From Hyaloraphidium curvatum (Eukaryota; Monoblepharomycota; Hyaloraphidiomycetes; Hyaloraphidiales; Hyaloraphidiaceae): DNA of 64,000 bases. Below are positions 11,187-22,500 of this stretch, one piece after another; position 1 is the stretch's first letter, and each line of letters starts with the position of its first letter. A program made the position numbers and the translations under genes. The notes beneath the pieces were generated by a model. The model was given only the letters and a program-made list of their open reading frames with translations, made no database searches and was not told the DNA's origin. The stretch covers positions 434,001-498,000 of the forward strand of contig JAIVFI010000006.1 in NCBI GenBank assembly GCA_025558095.1, read 5' to 3'.

Positions 11187-11699
11187 TGGGTGGGGCTGCG
11201 CACGGAGGGAGAGCTTCGGGCCCGCGCTGATCGGCGAGCGAATAGAGATGGCCGGCAGCCCATCGGCGCTCAGACTGTCTCAAAAGGGGTCCAGTTGTAT
11301 AGGGGTACTCGGTACTCACCAGCCGACCAATTATCCCGATTGGGGTCTCGCCTCGCCACGGACAAAAAGGCGGCCTCCGCCCCGTCGGTTCTCCATCATC
11401 ACCCGGGCCAAACACCTGTGAGTACCGCGCCGCCGGCGCACAGCGCATCGCGCGGTGGCGATGGCGACGGCGAGACGACGGCGACGGCGGCGAGGCGGGA
11501 CGCAGCGCAGCACCCGTCGGCGCGAGGGCACGGCGCCGTTGCGTTGAACCCGCGAGCCCCGGCCGCCCCCGCCCGCCGCCGCCACCTCGCCTCGCCCGCA
11601 TCGCACTTGTTTTATCTCGAACTATGCTGACCGCCGCCCCGCCGCCGCCCGCCCCGCCTCCGATCGGCCGCCGCCACCCGCACCCCCAGCGCGACCGCG
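11187..11699. other. intergenic, promoter region of first GH16 gene
   Basis: About 510 bp downstream of SURF1 and upstream of the first glucanase. Reading frames here are composition-driven and show no family features. The last 100 bp is very rich in CCGCC, as is common just before start codons in this genome. Nothing else is recognisable. Confidence 0.5.
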
Positions 11700-13262
11700 A
11701 TGTACTTCAAGCCCGCCTTCGTGGCCGCCGTGGCCTCGGCCATGGCCGCCGTGGCTGCCGCCGACTACACCTACCCGTCGGTCGAGGGCGCCTTCCCCGG
11801 GTACAACATCGTCCTCAACGAGGAGTTCACGGCTCCGACCCTGAACGCTTCGCTGTGGACGCCCGACTGGGACTGCAGCGGGTGAGTGGCTGGCGGCGAT
11901 GGCATTGTTGCCGGAGATGCTGATGCGCCGCCCGCTCCCAGCTGGGGTAACGGCATGCGCGCCGCCTACACCACGAGCCCCAAGAACCTGTTCATCGAGA
12001 ACGGCCAGCTCAACCTGAACCCCATTTGCGGCCGCCTGCAGCCCAACAAGACCATCTGCGGTCCCTTTACCGGATACCCCGAGTGCGCCTGCGAGCCCAC
12101 CAACGCCAACAACATGGACGCGACCTCGGCGCAGATCACCACCCGCCACAAGTTCGCCTTCAACCGCGGCAAGTTCCGGGTTCGGGCCAAGATGAGCACT
12201 GGTGGGCACCATTGTTCGCGTCTTCGTCACCAGCACTGACTTTGGGCACCCCGAACGTCCCGCCTTGCCCTCGCTCCCCTCCTCGCCCTCGCTCCCCTCT
12301 CCCGCCATCCTCCATCTCTTCGTATTGGAAAAGGTTACTATACGTGGCCGGCGTTCTGGCTGTACCGCGACTGGCAGAAGGGCACCCCCATGCCCATCTC
12401 GGGCGAGGTGCGTTCACTGATCTTGGGTTTCTGACCGCACGGCTGACCTCGCTTCCCCACCCCCACAGATTGATATCATGGAGGGCGTCGGCAAGCGCCC
12501 GCAGTGGTGGACGGCCGTCATCCACTACCTGACCAAGGACCCCGCGACCGGCGCGATCGACGACAAGGTCCGCAACGAGAACGCCGACTGGCAGGGCGGC
12601 AACCTCAACGACTCGTTCCACGTCTACGGCCTCGACTGGACCTACGACGGCTTCATGGTCTGGACCATCGACGAGGTCGTCATGTGGCGCCTGAACTACG
12701 GCCGCCTGATGTCGGACCCCAACAACATCAACGTGTTCGACGACGGCTTCTTCTACATCCTCCTCGACGTCGCCGTTGGCGGCCGCATGTTCGGCATCGG
12801 CTACGGCAACAAGCGCCCGCCCTACGAGGAGCTTTGCGCCGACGGCAACACTTTCACCCCCACCATCGTGCGTAGCCCTCGTTCCGCTTCGTGATCGTGG
12901 CCCTAGCTTACCACTGCATTCCCCGCCAGATTGACTGGGTGCGCGTCTACCAGGAGACCGGGAAGAACAACTTCACCACCGGCACCGGCCCCGACACCAT
13001 CCGTGGCGCCGCCGTCCCCGGCTCGGCCGCCTCGACCGTCCAGGCCGCCTGCCCCTTCGACGGCTGCGTCGGCACCACCTGGAACCAGCGCGTCGACGAC
13101 ATCATCGCCGCCAGCACCAGGCCCACCTCGACCGGCGGCGCGACCGCGCCCACCGGCTCGCCCGCCACCTCCTCCCGCCCCTCGGGCGCCGCCAGCACGG
13201 CCGCCTCGGTCTTCGTCGCCGTCTTCGCGCTCGTCGCCGGCCTCTTCGTCACCCTGACGTGA
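11700..13262 (+). CDS. GH16 family glucanase/transglycosidase, GPI-anchored
   Basis: Secreted cell-wall enzyme predicted to cut or remodel beta-glucan. Five exons (11700-11881, 11942-12201, 12334-12407, 12469-12867, 12930-13262) give 415 aa. The signal peptide runs to about residue 21 (FVAAVASAMAAVAAADY). The GH16 active site is ISGEIDIMEG, where the two Glu of ExDxxE are nucleophile and acid/base. Further family features are SFHVYGLDW, DVAVGGRMFG and the terminal strand IDWVRVYQ. A Ser/Thr/Pro/Ala-rich stalk ends in a hydrophobic tail (ASVFVAVFALVAGLFVTL), as in GPI-anchored proteins. It forms a tandem pair with the next gene, which shares the same domain plan. Confidence 0.9.
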
Positions 13263-14058
13263 GCACCCCGCCGGACGGCGGCGGCTCCGCGGCGATACCC
13301 GGCTGAGGACGGTGCGCCGTTGTGCGTTGGAGCTCGAGACGCGGTCGGCTTGCGGGATCGGCGGGCACGAGGCCCGCGCTTCCGCCTAGACATGCACTGC
13401 CGTCAATTATGTAGCTTTATTCACGATTGCACGTCTCTTGTCTTATGCTTCTCATTTGTGCCTGCGTCCGATGTCGTGGCCACAGTGGTGCAGCCCAAGG
13501 CGTACTGAGGCACCCTCGGCCAACTGGGTTTTTCGCAAGATACTTCAGTTTCGAACAGGGTGCTTGTTGTCCGCTTTCTTGTTGAATGAGGAGGGGACGG
13601 ACAGGAGGAGGAGAAAGAGAAAGAGTGGGCTTTGCGTCGGGTCGCAAGGCGCGCCCTCGTGTTTGGTCGTCTCCCAACATCCTCAAATCACGACCGAGTC
13701 GGTGAGTTTCCCGCCCAGCGGCCGAGACGAAAAGCGCCAGGTCGCTTTGGCAAACGCTGCGAGAAGTGCAGCTGCGCGGCGCGGGCCCGATGGCCCCGCG
13801 GATGGCGGTGCCGCGCACCTCGCGGGCCGGCGCCCAAACATGCGCGTTGCGGACGACTGACGACCGCATTCCCGCCTCCCCGCCCTCGCCCGCATTGTTT
13901 TGCATTGTCGCACGCCTGCCATCTGCTCGGCTGCCCCTCCCTACTCGCTGCCGCCGTGCCGCCGTTGCCGACGCGGACAAACATCGCACGCCGCCGCTTC
14001 GCACCCACCCGCCGCCGCCCGCCGCGCCGCCCAAACCAGCCCCTCGTCGGTCGAAAAG
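13263..14058. other. intergenic between the two GH16 genes
   Basis: About 800 bp holding the 3' end of the first glucanase gene and the promoter of the second. No frame with family features is visible. A purine-rich stretch (GGAGGAGAAAGAGAAAGAG, near 13603) and a CCGCC-rich block just before the next ATG are the only compositional features. Confidence 0.5.
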
Positions 14059-16016
14059 ATGAGGAAGACCATCCTGATTGCCGCCGCCGTCGGCGCGACG
14101 GCACTGCTGTCGCGCCCGGCCGAGGCCGACTACACCTACGCCGACGTGCCCAACGCATTCCCGGGCTACGAGATTGTGTTCTCGGACGAGTTCACGGACA
14201 ACAAGTGAGTTGCTTGTCGCCTGCGGGAAGGGCGTGATCTGACTGTCGTCGGGAAGGCTCGACCCCCAGTTCTGGACGGCCGACTGGGACTGCTCGGGCT
14301 GGGGTAACGAGATGAGGGCCTGCTACGTGAGTGCACGAACGCGGTACCAAAATGGGACGCCTTGCTCAGACCTTCATTCCGCTCAGACCACGAGCCCGGA
14401 CAACCTGTTCTTCCAGGACGGCGTGCTCAACATCAACCCCATCTACGGCCGCCTGCAGCCCAACACCAGCATGTGCGGTCCTGGCACCGGCATTCCGCCG
14501 TGCTGCTGCGAGCCTAGCAACTACATGCGCATGGTGGGTGGACGAACGCCCGGCTGCCCGCACATCCTGCTCACGCGATCAATGTCGCTTGCAGGACTCG
14601 CGCTCGGCCCAGATCTCGACCCGCCAGAAGTTTGCCTTCAACCAGGGCAAGCTCCGCGTTCGTGCCAAGATGTCGACCGGCTACTTCACCTGGCCCGCCA
14701 TCTGGACGTTCAAGGACTGGCCCATCGGCGGCCCGATGTCCGAGTACGGCGAGATCGACATTCAGGAGGGCGTTGGCAAGCTGCCCCGCTGGTGGTCCGC
14801 TGTCGTGCACTGTGGGATCTTTCTCTCCGTGCTTTCTTGTTTTGCCTCTAATTCCGCGGCACCTCAGACCCCAAGGAGAATGCCACCGGCGGACTCGTTG
14901 ACGGCAAGCGTTACGAGAACCAGGACTACATCGAGAACCTGAACGAGGACTTCCACGTCTACGGTCTCGACTGGGACGGCCGCTCGCTCACCTGGTCCAT
15001 CGACGAGAACGTCATGTGGAAGTGGAACTACGCCAGCTCGCTCTCGGGCATCTCCCTCGACCCCTTCATCAACGGCCAGTTCCACCTCATCCTCAACACC
15101 GCCGTCGGCGGCCGCATGTTCGGCATCGGTTTCGGCCGCAACAACCCGGACTACGAGTACCTTGGCCACGACGCCGAGACCTGGACGCCCACGCAGGTTC
15201 GTTGCACGGCACGCACTTTGGCCCGCAACGACTGATCGTCCGTTCCTACCAGTTCGACTACGTCCGCCTCTACCAGCAGAAGGACCGCCACAGCTTCATT
15301 ACCGGCCCCGGCCCCGCCACCCTCCGCGGTTCGGGCTCGCAGTTCGTTGAGGCCGCCACCTGCAACTTCGACGGCTGCGTTGGTAGCAACTGGGACACCT
15401 GGGTCAGCGACTATGAGAAGCACTTCGGGTCTGCGAACACCAAAAAGCAGCCCCCGACCGTTTCGCTGCCGCCGCAGGATAACTCCGGTTCGTCGCCGCA
15501 GGTTGATCAGCCCGGAGCCCAGGAAGCTAACGACGACGCGCTTCCTTCTCCGACGACCCTCGCGGTTGCATCGCCTACTCGCGCCGCTGCCCGGCCCGCG
15601 GCCAAAAAATCCGTTGCTCCTGCTCCGGATCCTGTTTCCTCGGACCCTGCGGCTGCCGCACCGGCGCCGAAAACGACTTCGATCTCTGTGGCTGCCGTCG
15701 TTGCCGACGATGCAGTCAAGGCCGTCAAGCCCAGCGTGGCCCAGGCAACGTCGGGCGCCCCCGTCGTCCCCACCGCCGTGGCTTCGCAGGCTCCGCAGGC
15801 CACTGGTGCGCCCGCTGCGCCCGCTGCGCCCGCTGCCCCCGCCGCCCCCGCTACCTCCGCCCCGCCTTCGGCTGCCTCGGACAACTTCGCCATGATCAGC
15901 ACTCTGGGTGAGTTTGCATGCACTCGTTCCTCATGGCCGCATATGCTGATCGATTTATCTCTCCAACAGTCGTCGGTGCCGCTGTCGCCCTTGCTCTCTT
16001 TGCCACCCGCGTGTAG
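14059..16016 (+). CDS. GH16 family glucanase with long Ala/Pro-rich stalk, GPI-anchored
   Basis: Paralogue of the preceding gene. Seven exons (14059-14204, 14257-14326, 14387-14533, 14595-14811, 14868-15196, 15253-15907, 15970-16016) give 536 aa. Signal peptide MRKTILIAAAVGATALLSRP. The start of the mature protein (PNAFPGYEIVFSDEF) matches that of the neighbour. Active site YGEIDIQEGVG; later EDFHVYGLDW, NTAVGGRMFG and FDYVRLYQQ. After a Cys-containing segment (CNFDGCVGSNW, also present in the neighbour as CPFDGCVGTTW) comes a stalk of about 150 residues rich in Ala, Pro, Ser and Thr, including APAAPAAPAAPA. A GPI-type hydrophobic end (VVGAAVALALFATRV) is created by the last exon. Of the intron positions, only the one before the terminal VRVY/VRLY strand clearly matches the neighbour. 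Confidence 0.9.
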
Positions 16017-16161
16017 GCGAACATGCCTGTTCGAAGCGTTACCGGGACAATACCGCCGGCCATCGGCAACATACCCCAGAAAGTGTAGCGACGGGACCGG
16101 ACGGAGATCGAGCGAAAGTGCCATTATGTTCGGGTATATTGGAGAAGAGATTGGTCATCTA

Positions 16162-18494
16162 CTACTTTCCAAAGAGCGGCGTCGCCGTGGGCGTCGCACC
16201 AAAGAGTCCGGTCGCGGGGGCGGCGGGCGCCGTGGCGCCGAACAGTCCCTGACTGGTCCCCGCTGCGCTTCCGAACAACCCGCCAGTAGCCGGGGCGGGC
16301 GCCGGGGCCGCGGCCGCGGCGCCAAAGAGTCCGCCAGCCTGCGTCGCGGCAGGCTGGCCAAAGAGCCCGCCCAGCTGCGCCGGAGCGCTGCCGAACGCCG
16401 GTGCCGCCGTGGCGGCAGGCTGTCCAAACAGGCCGGTCGCGGGCTGCGTGGTCGCGGGCTGTCCGAACAGGCCACCTGCGGGCTGCGTCGCAGCGGGTTG
16501 TCCGAACAGGGCCCCCGCCGCGGGCTGCGTCGTCGCGGGCTGGCCAAAGAGGCCTCCCCCCGCGGGCTGGGTGGTGGCCGGTTGCCCGAAAAGAGACGTC
16601 GCTGGCTGCGTGGTTGCCGGCTGGCCAAAGAGGCCGCCGGCCGGCTGCGTCGTCGCGGGCTGACCAAAGAGGTTTGTCGCAGGCTGCGTCGTCGCCGGCT
16701 GCCCGAAGAGGCCGCCCGCGGGTTGGGTCGTTGCCGATTGGCCAAAGAGCCCCGTGGAAGTTTGTCCCGCCGCAGGCTGTCCAAAGAGCCCGGTAGCGGG
16801 TTGCGTGGTCGTCGGCTGCCCGAAGAGGCCGCCCGCTGGCTGCATGCCCGCCGGCTGCCCAAACAAGCCTGTTCCCGCCCCCGTCTGGCTGCCAAAGAGC
16901 CCCGAGCCCGTGGGCCCCGTTACCTGGATCGTCGGGACCTGCTGTTGCTGCTGCTGAAGCCCCTGCGCCTGCGAATCGCTGAGCTGCATCCCGCCCAGGC
17001 CCCAGGCGACGTTGGTGAGGCTCGCCGGGTCCCGGGTCTCGCGGTCGATGATGAGCTGGAGCTTCTTGATCTCCTCCTCGTCCTCGCGTAGAGTATCGGT
17101 GAGCAGCCTCAGGCCGCGCGTCTGCTCGCTTAAGACCTGAATTGCAACGAGCGGGGTCAGACCGAATGGGGAGGAAACGGGCCTCGTCGCGTCCGACCTT
17201 GAGGATCTTTTCCCACTCGACCGGATCCCGCACCCGCACCCCAGAATCCACGGCCGACCTCCTCGGCCCACCTTTGGCGTCCCCCAGGCGGCGGGCGACG
17301 ACAAGCAGCTCGTCGACCTTGGCGCGCACGCGGAACTGCGCGTTGATGGCCTCGAGCTTGGCACGAAGCTGCTCCTCGGCAGGCTTGAGTGGGAGACCGC
17401 GCGAGACGAGCACGTGGACCTGCAGACGCGTGACGAAGGCGATGAACAAATGAGTCGCCATACCGGCCGAAACCAAGGGCAGGCCCCCACCTGCTTCATG
17501 AGCACCGTCAGCCTCCGCGCCAGTTCCACGCCCTGCGTCGTCAGCCGCTCCGCGGCCGCGGCCGTCGCGGTGTAGTGCCTGTCCCTCAGCTTCTCCAATC
17601 TGGCCTCGAGCGCGGCCAGAGCGGCCTCCTGCTCCCGCGCCGTGCGTTCCTGCACCTCGACGCGGCGATTCACGTCCGCGAAGCCCTTTGCCAGGACGGG
17701 CACAAGACACGTGGGGTCGGGGTTGTTGCGCTGCGCGAGGAGGAAGAGGGAGGGGTCGGTGCCGGGGGGCGGCTGGTAGAAGGCGGCCTCGGAGGGGTGG
17801 ACGAGGTTGTAGAAGTAGTGCTGGGGACAGAACGGGGATTTCAGCAGGCTCCTCCGACCAATGCAATTTGGCGGCCCACCATGAACTGGTATCGCGGGTT
17901 GCTCGGGTCCCAGGCAGCGAAGATTTCCTGCAGCTGCTCCTCGACGGTGGGCTGCCTGCGCGCCTGCGACTGCAGGAAGGCTGCCTGCTGCATCTGGGCC
18001 TGGGCCTGCTGCTGCTGGTAAGACAGCAGCATCTGCGATTGTTGCGCGGGCTGCTGGCCGCCCAGGTTGCCGAACAGGCCAAGGTTCGTTGGCTGCGCCG
18101 GCTGGGCGGGCTGCGCGGCGGGGGCGCCGAACAGCGAGGTCGCGGCGGGCGCCTGCGCGGCCGCTGGGGCTCCGAAGAGGCTTGTTGCGGCGGGCGCGGC
18201 GGGAGCGGGCGCGCCAAAGAGGGACGGGCCGGCGGTTGCCGCGGGCTGCGCGGGTTGTCCGAAAAGCGAGGGCTGCTGCGGCTGCTGCGCGGGCTGCTGC
18301 GACGCCCCGAACAGAGACGATCCAAAGAGCGATCCCTGCGGCGCGGCATTCTGCTGCGAAGCCGTGGGCTGGAAAAGAGAGGCGCCGAGGGACGTGCCGA
18401 GCCCCGTCGCGCCGGACGCGCCGAAAAGAGACGACCCGCCAGAAGCGGGCGCCGTGCTTGCCGCCTGCGACGCGCCGAACGTGAAACTCGCCAT
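16162..18494 (-). CDS. NUP54: nucleoporin NUP54/Nup57-like, FG repeats at both ends
   Basis: Central-channel FG nucleoporin, 713 aa, from exons 18494-17880, 17820-17491, 17419-17198 and 17136-16162. The N-terminal region (1-160) has FG repeats such as SLFGAP and SLFGQP. The folded part starts with VEEQLQEIFAAWDPSNPRYQ and the typical HYFYNLVHP. It continues through long alpha-helical, coiled-coil-forming segments (RVEVQERTAREQEAALAALE, EEQLRAKLEAINAQF, TDTLREDEEEIKKLQLII) that in Nup54 pair with Nup62 and Nup58. A second FG array of about 20 GLFG-like motifs follows the coiled coil at the C-terminus (about 430-713). As I recall the animal and yeast proteins, their FG repeats are mainly N-terminal, so this tail is unusual. 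The start ATG is followed directly by the FG repeats. Confidence 0.88.
16400..16870. repeat. 39-bp tandem repeat encoding GLFG units of NUP54
   Basis: About twelve head-to-tail copies of a 39-bp unit encode the 13-residue consensus GLFGQPATTQPAG/T on the minus strand. Copies vary by single codons and by occasional extra Gly codons. Beyond the array (16165-16400) the motifs become irregular. Expansion and contraction by slippage is likely. Confidence 0.75.
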
Positions 18495-18699
18495 ATCGGC
18501 GCGTCTGAGCCGGCGGCAGCTGCGGGAAGTGGGGTTGAAAACGACGCGTCTAGTACGCGCCGCCAAACACAAGTTGAATCTCGCTTCACCGAAGTCCCGC
18601 GTTCAGTCACCGTGCTGCCGGAAAGCAACGCGATTTTTGATCTTGGGCATCACTAGACCGAAATTAGACGCGTCGCCATTGGGCTTCGCAGTGCCGTGC

Positions 18700-19429
18700 A
18701 TGTCGCTCCACGAAGGAAAGGGTGCTCTCGTACTGGGAGGCAGCCGCGGCATCGGACGCGCCGTTGTGGAGCGGCTGGCCAGGGACGGCGCCAAGGTCGT
18801 CTGATCCTACCGCAGCAGCGCGGAGGCCGCGTCTGAGGTTTCATGTTCGACGGGGGCCGTCGCATTCCGCGCCGACTCGGGGATCCCAGGACGATCTCGA
18901 GGCGCTCTTCCGCCACTGCGAGGACACGCTGCCCGACTTGGACATCCTCGTGATGAACGCTGCCGAGACGGCCCGAATACCCCTGGCCGATACCCCCCTC
19001 GAGGACTTTGACCGCATGTTCTCGGCCAATACCCGGTCCTCCTTCCTCGCCCTCCGCTGGGCCGCCCGCCGCATGCGCGACGGCGGTCGCATCGTCAATA
19101 TTTCCCCGCTCAACACGCAGCTGCCCACCGCCGGTCTCGCGTTGTACATGGGGTCTAAGGCGGCCGCGGAGCAGATGACAAAGGCGGCGTCCCGCGAGCT
19201 CGGTGGCAGAGGAATAACTGCGAATACGGTCAGCCCCGGCGCCACGGATACGGAGATGCTGCGTGGCGCGAACCCGCCCGAGGTGCTCGCGGCCATGCCG
19301 GGGATGATCGCGCTGGGGAGGCTGGGGACGGCGGAGGACGTTGCTAAAGTCGTCGCGTTCCTCGTCGGCCCGGACGGGGCGTGGATGACGGGCCAGAACT
19401 TGCTCGCGACGGGCGGCATGGTCATTTAG
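18700..19429 (+). pseudogene. short-chain dehydrogenase gene with in-frame stop and frameshift
   Basis: Rossmann-fold oxidoreductase of the SDR family. The start (ATG 18700) reads GALVLGGSRGIGRAVVERLA, the NAD(P)-binding GxxxGIG motif. Codon 35 is TGA at 18802-18804, exactly where SDRs continue; the same frame resumes at once with SYRSSAEAASE and AVAFRADSG. Near 18886-18891 the frame shifts by one base (an extra G in CCCAGG would explain it). It then continues cleanly as DDLEALFRHCEDTL, MNAAE and NISPLNTQ. The catalytic pair is YMGSK (YxxxK), then SPGATDTEM and a normal end at 19429. I see no intron of plausible length that removes both lesions. Either it is a young pseudogene or the assembly has two errors. 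It shares 205 bp with the divergent NUP54 gene. Confidence 0.7.
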
Positions 19430-19531
19430 GGTCGATTGACTCCCTGTGTTGAAAGAACGTGACATGTTCACCTGTTTCACACATCCAATCTCCTCACTCA
19501 AAGCCAGCAATCCTGGAACTTTCTGATTTCC

Positions 19532-22500
19532 TCAAGCACTGCACGCCGCCGCGATCTTGTCTGAGGTGTAGGGCACGCTGATGTGTCGGAACTCCTTGAT
19601 GCCCTTGTCGGCCAGCGCGCTCTGCACGCACTGGTGCACGGCAGACGTGGCAGCGGGCGCCACGCACAGCGGCGGCTCGCCGCTGGCCTTGGACGACAGC
19701 ACGCCCTTGCTGAACTTGCCTTGGATCAGGGTGGAGTTGAACTCGCGGGGGACGTTGGCGGCGATCGGGATCTTGTACCTGCGATGCCAATCCATTAGTT
19801 GGCCCCTAGCCGCTTCAATTCCAAAAGAGACACTTACTCCCAGGTGGTGCCTTTGCCCGCCAAAGCGCCCGTCTCCTTGTCAATGCCAGCGTCCTCTTGC
19901 AGCATGTACCCGAGGCCCATCACGAGGGCGCCCTCGACCTGGCCCAGGTCGACCGCGGGGTTCAGGGACCGAGCGGCGTCGCTGTACAATGAGGTCAGTT
20001 TGATAGGCTCGCCGTCAGGCGTGTGTCAACACTCACTACTCGACGTCGAAGCGGAGCAGCGAAGTTTCACCAGTCATCACGTCGACTTCGACCTCGGCGG
20101 CACCGACGCACCAGATCGAGTAGTTGGTCTGGTCTTTCTTGCCGTCGGTCGAGCCGACGGCGGACATCGGGACGCCCTTGGCCTCTGCCGCCTTGATGAG
20201 GGCCCTCCATGCCGCATCGGCGATGTCTTCAGGCTTCGCCTTGGGATTGGCCTCCTTGAACGCCGTCGCAGCTTCGTCGATGATCTTGGCCACGGCCTCG
20301 GTTCCCCCCAGGGCCGCAGTGATCTTTTCCAACAGCACCTTGCAGGCGTCGATGACGGCCATCACCGCCGCCTCCGACCCCATGCTGCCGCCCGTGATGG
20401 CCTGGAAGGGCACCACGCTCGTGTCGTTGCCCGCCGTGCGGATGCGCCGAAGAGGAACGTGCACCGGCGACGACGCGGAGACTGCGGCCGAGACGGACTG
20501 GAGCTGCATCGCGGCGGCCTGCACGATCTTGGGGGCGAGACCCTGGCCCATTTCGGTGCCCGAGTGGTGGATGACGACGGAGCCGTCGCCGTAGATGTTG
20601 ACCAGGGCGTCGGAACGCAGGGGGTTGACGAAGTACCGGAACGGAACGACAGCGGCGCCGCGCTTGACGGCCTTGTGTGCGGCGTTGAATTCCTGCGTCG
20701 CCGCGATGCGCCGGCGCCAGCCCTTCTTCTCCAGCAGGTTCTCGTAGAGCTCGCGCAGGGTAAAGGCGTCCTCCTCCACGCCGGGTGGCGCAGTGACGCC
20801 AGCAGGGAAGTGCAGGGTCTCCGCCGTGAAAAGGTTGGCGTCGCGCACGACCTGCGAGTGCACGCCAATCTCGTGCGCGATGCGGTCGATGGCGACTTCC
20901 GAGAACCAGCACCCTTCGATCTCGCCGGGTCCGCGCATCGCGGTGCGGGAAGGGAGCGCTAGGCGTGCCACCCGAACGTCACACCGGTAGTTGGGCACGA
21001 AATAGCACGAGAAGTGCGTCTTGGCGAGCGTCGACGGCATGAAGAAGGACAGGTCGAGCTTGTGACCCGCCGCCTTGAGAATGCGGGCATCGGCCCCATA
21101 AATCTTGCCCGTCTTGCCGTCGAACCACAGGCGCATCTTCTGCAGCGCCTCCTCGCGACCGCCCTGCATGGTGCTGTCGGTGCCGCGGTCAACGATCATC
21201 TTGACTGGGCGCCGCAGGAGCGACGCCGCGATGGCAACGCTCATGGGGTGCTCCATGTTGGCCTTCGATCCGAAACTGCCGCCGATGCGCAGCTGTATGG
21301 CCTGGATTTCCGACTCGGGCCGCCCTAGGACCATCGTGCCGACTTTGCCCACGAGCGTGATCATCTGGGTCTGCGCGTAGATCACAATCTTGCCCGCTTC
21401 CTCGAAAGCCATGGCCGAGTGCGGCTCGAGGTACCTGCGTGGAAGAGGAGTTCAGAAAACGAATGGCTCTGCAGTGGATGCTGCCAGGCGCAACTCACCA
21501 GTGCAGCTGGGTCGCCATCTCAACCTCATAGTCGACGACCTTGATGTCGCCAGAGCTTTCACTCTGCAAAGTTATGACGTCGCCCCGGGTGGAAACCTTG
21601 GCAGCCGCGGGACCCAGATCGGTCGCGGAGGCCGGCGCGGCCTCGACGTCGGCGAGGGTGACGAAGATGGACTTGCGGTCATCGAGCTTCCAGGTAACGG
21701 CGTGCGAGGCGATCCACTTGGAGATGGCGTTGGCACGGTCCTGCGTCTCGGCGACGACGATGCCGATCGGTTCGCCTATCCACAAGATCCGGCCTTCCTT
21801 GGCCCACAGCGGAGTCGGGGGCAGCGGCAATCCGAAGAGGGCCGCGGCCTGCGGGATCTGGAGGTTGAAGCGGCCGAGCTTGCTCACGCTCTCGTACGTC
21901 ATCAGCGTGACGAAGCCAGGGTGCGCAGCGGCCTCGATCTTGGCGTGATCGATCTCGAAGGTGCCCTGCGCGATGGGCGAGTTGACAAAGGCCGCAAAGA
22001 GGGCACCAGAAGGCGCCGGCACGTCGGTCGTGTACTGTGCTGTGCCGCAGGCGTGGTGGATGCCGTCGGGGCGCGGGATCGGCTTCCCGATGGGCGACAG
22101 CGACGCAACCTTGAGCGCGGCGTCGCCCTGCCCGGTCGCCGCCGAGTCGCCGTTCGCTTCAGCATGGCCGTTCACAGCAGCTTGGCCGTTGACTTGGACG
22201 TTGGAATGCGAGTGCACCGGTCCTCCCAGGTCTGCAGGCCTGCTAAAGACGGCCTTTGCCTTTGGCATGGGGCGCTGCGGGCCCAGGGCCGCATCGGCGA
22301 GTTCGCGTGCGTCCTTGGCGACTTCCGTGAAGGCCTTGAGGGTGAACGCGCGGACAAGGCGCGCCCGGTGGGTCGGCTTGTAGGTCCCTTCTATCTTGAC
22401 CGCCGCCGCGACGACCTGAGAGGCCCATTCGGCCGTCGGGTTCGGGCCCAACGCCCCATCGGCATCGGTCGGAGGTGACGCGGGCTTGCCGCTCACGCCG

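Noticed and set aside
15016-17091. 691-residue plus-strand open frame running from the second GH16 gene into NUP54
   Set aside because: It reads the antisense of the GLFG array and crosses the GH16 stop; composition-driven and without domain features.
16124-18628. 834-residue open frame on the minus strand over the NUP54 gene
   Set aside because: It is a different frame from the spliced NUP54 model, is Arg/Ser/Pro-rich and has no domain; the GLFG repeats and NUP54 helices are in the other frame.
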